A stretch of DNA of 64,000 nucleotides, taken from NCBI RefSeq assembly GCF_963678635.1, contig NC_087070.1:51442514-51506513 (forward strand), read 5' to 3'. Below the pieces are notes generated by a model that saw nothing but the letters and a program-made list of their open reading frames with translations, was not told the DNA's origin and searched no databases. The DNA is from Symsagittifera roscoffensis (Eukaryota; Xenacoelomorpha; Acoela; Convolutidae). The position numbers and the translations under genes are program-made. The stretch's first letter is position 1. Each line of letters opens with the position of its first letter. Shown here piece after piece: positions 63,934 to 64,000 of the stretch.

Positions 63934-64000
63934 CTAAATAACGATAGCAAAAAATCACTCCCGTCGCGGGGCAAAATCTGTCAGTTGAACTGCCGTTTTT

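Overview
This window is animal nuclear DNA. It is AT-rich, its genes are split by GT-AG introns, and it carries a BEL/Pao retrotransposon, tRNA-derived SINEs, and mariner-type and hAT-type MITEs. The one large gene encodes a ciliary protein, so the source is a metazoan with motile cilia or flagella. The species cannot be told from the sequence; the spread of elements suggests an invertebrate.

Layout. Positions 1 to about 13,750 are one block of satellite DNA: ~85-bp monomers organised into higher-order repeats of ~1,597, ~793 and ~893 bp, with a diverged edge at 12.66-13.75 kb. A short non-coding stretch follows. From 15,536 to 63,933 the minus strand carries 16 consecutive exons of CFAP92 (KIAA1257, DUF4550 family), about 860 codons. 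The exons run from inside the conserved core to the stop codon; the N-terminal exons lie beyond the right end. I followed reading phase across every junction, and one junction (exons 4/5) has two equally consistent solutions.

The introns hold most of the other content. Three intronless genes sit in two of them: a secreted cysteine-rich protein on the minus strand (29,051-29,890), and in the 14.6-kb intron between exons 3 and 4, two SLC35G-like transporters (48,987-49,916 and 60,169-61,113) with a second member of the secreted family between them (50,125-50,931). The two transporter genes share a 215-bp block that is ~99% identical, while the rest of the genes is far more diverged. A nearly complete, young BEL/Pao element (34,739-44,474, two 488-bp LTRs, 5-bp target duplication) lies antisense in the 12.6-kb intron between exons 5 and 6. 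Its LTR carries a tRNA-like sequence with A and B boxes, and it has an extra open frame ahead of gag.

The remaining intron sequence is mostly dispersed repeats: a tRNA-derived SINE family, a second SINE, a hairpin-ended repeat, a 720-bp mariner-type foldback MITE and hAT-type MITEs. All the SINE and hairpin-repeat copies I identified point the same way. No CRISPR array, rRNA gene or convincing functional tRNA gene was seen.
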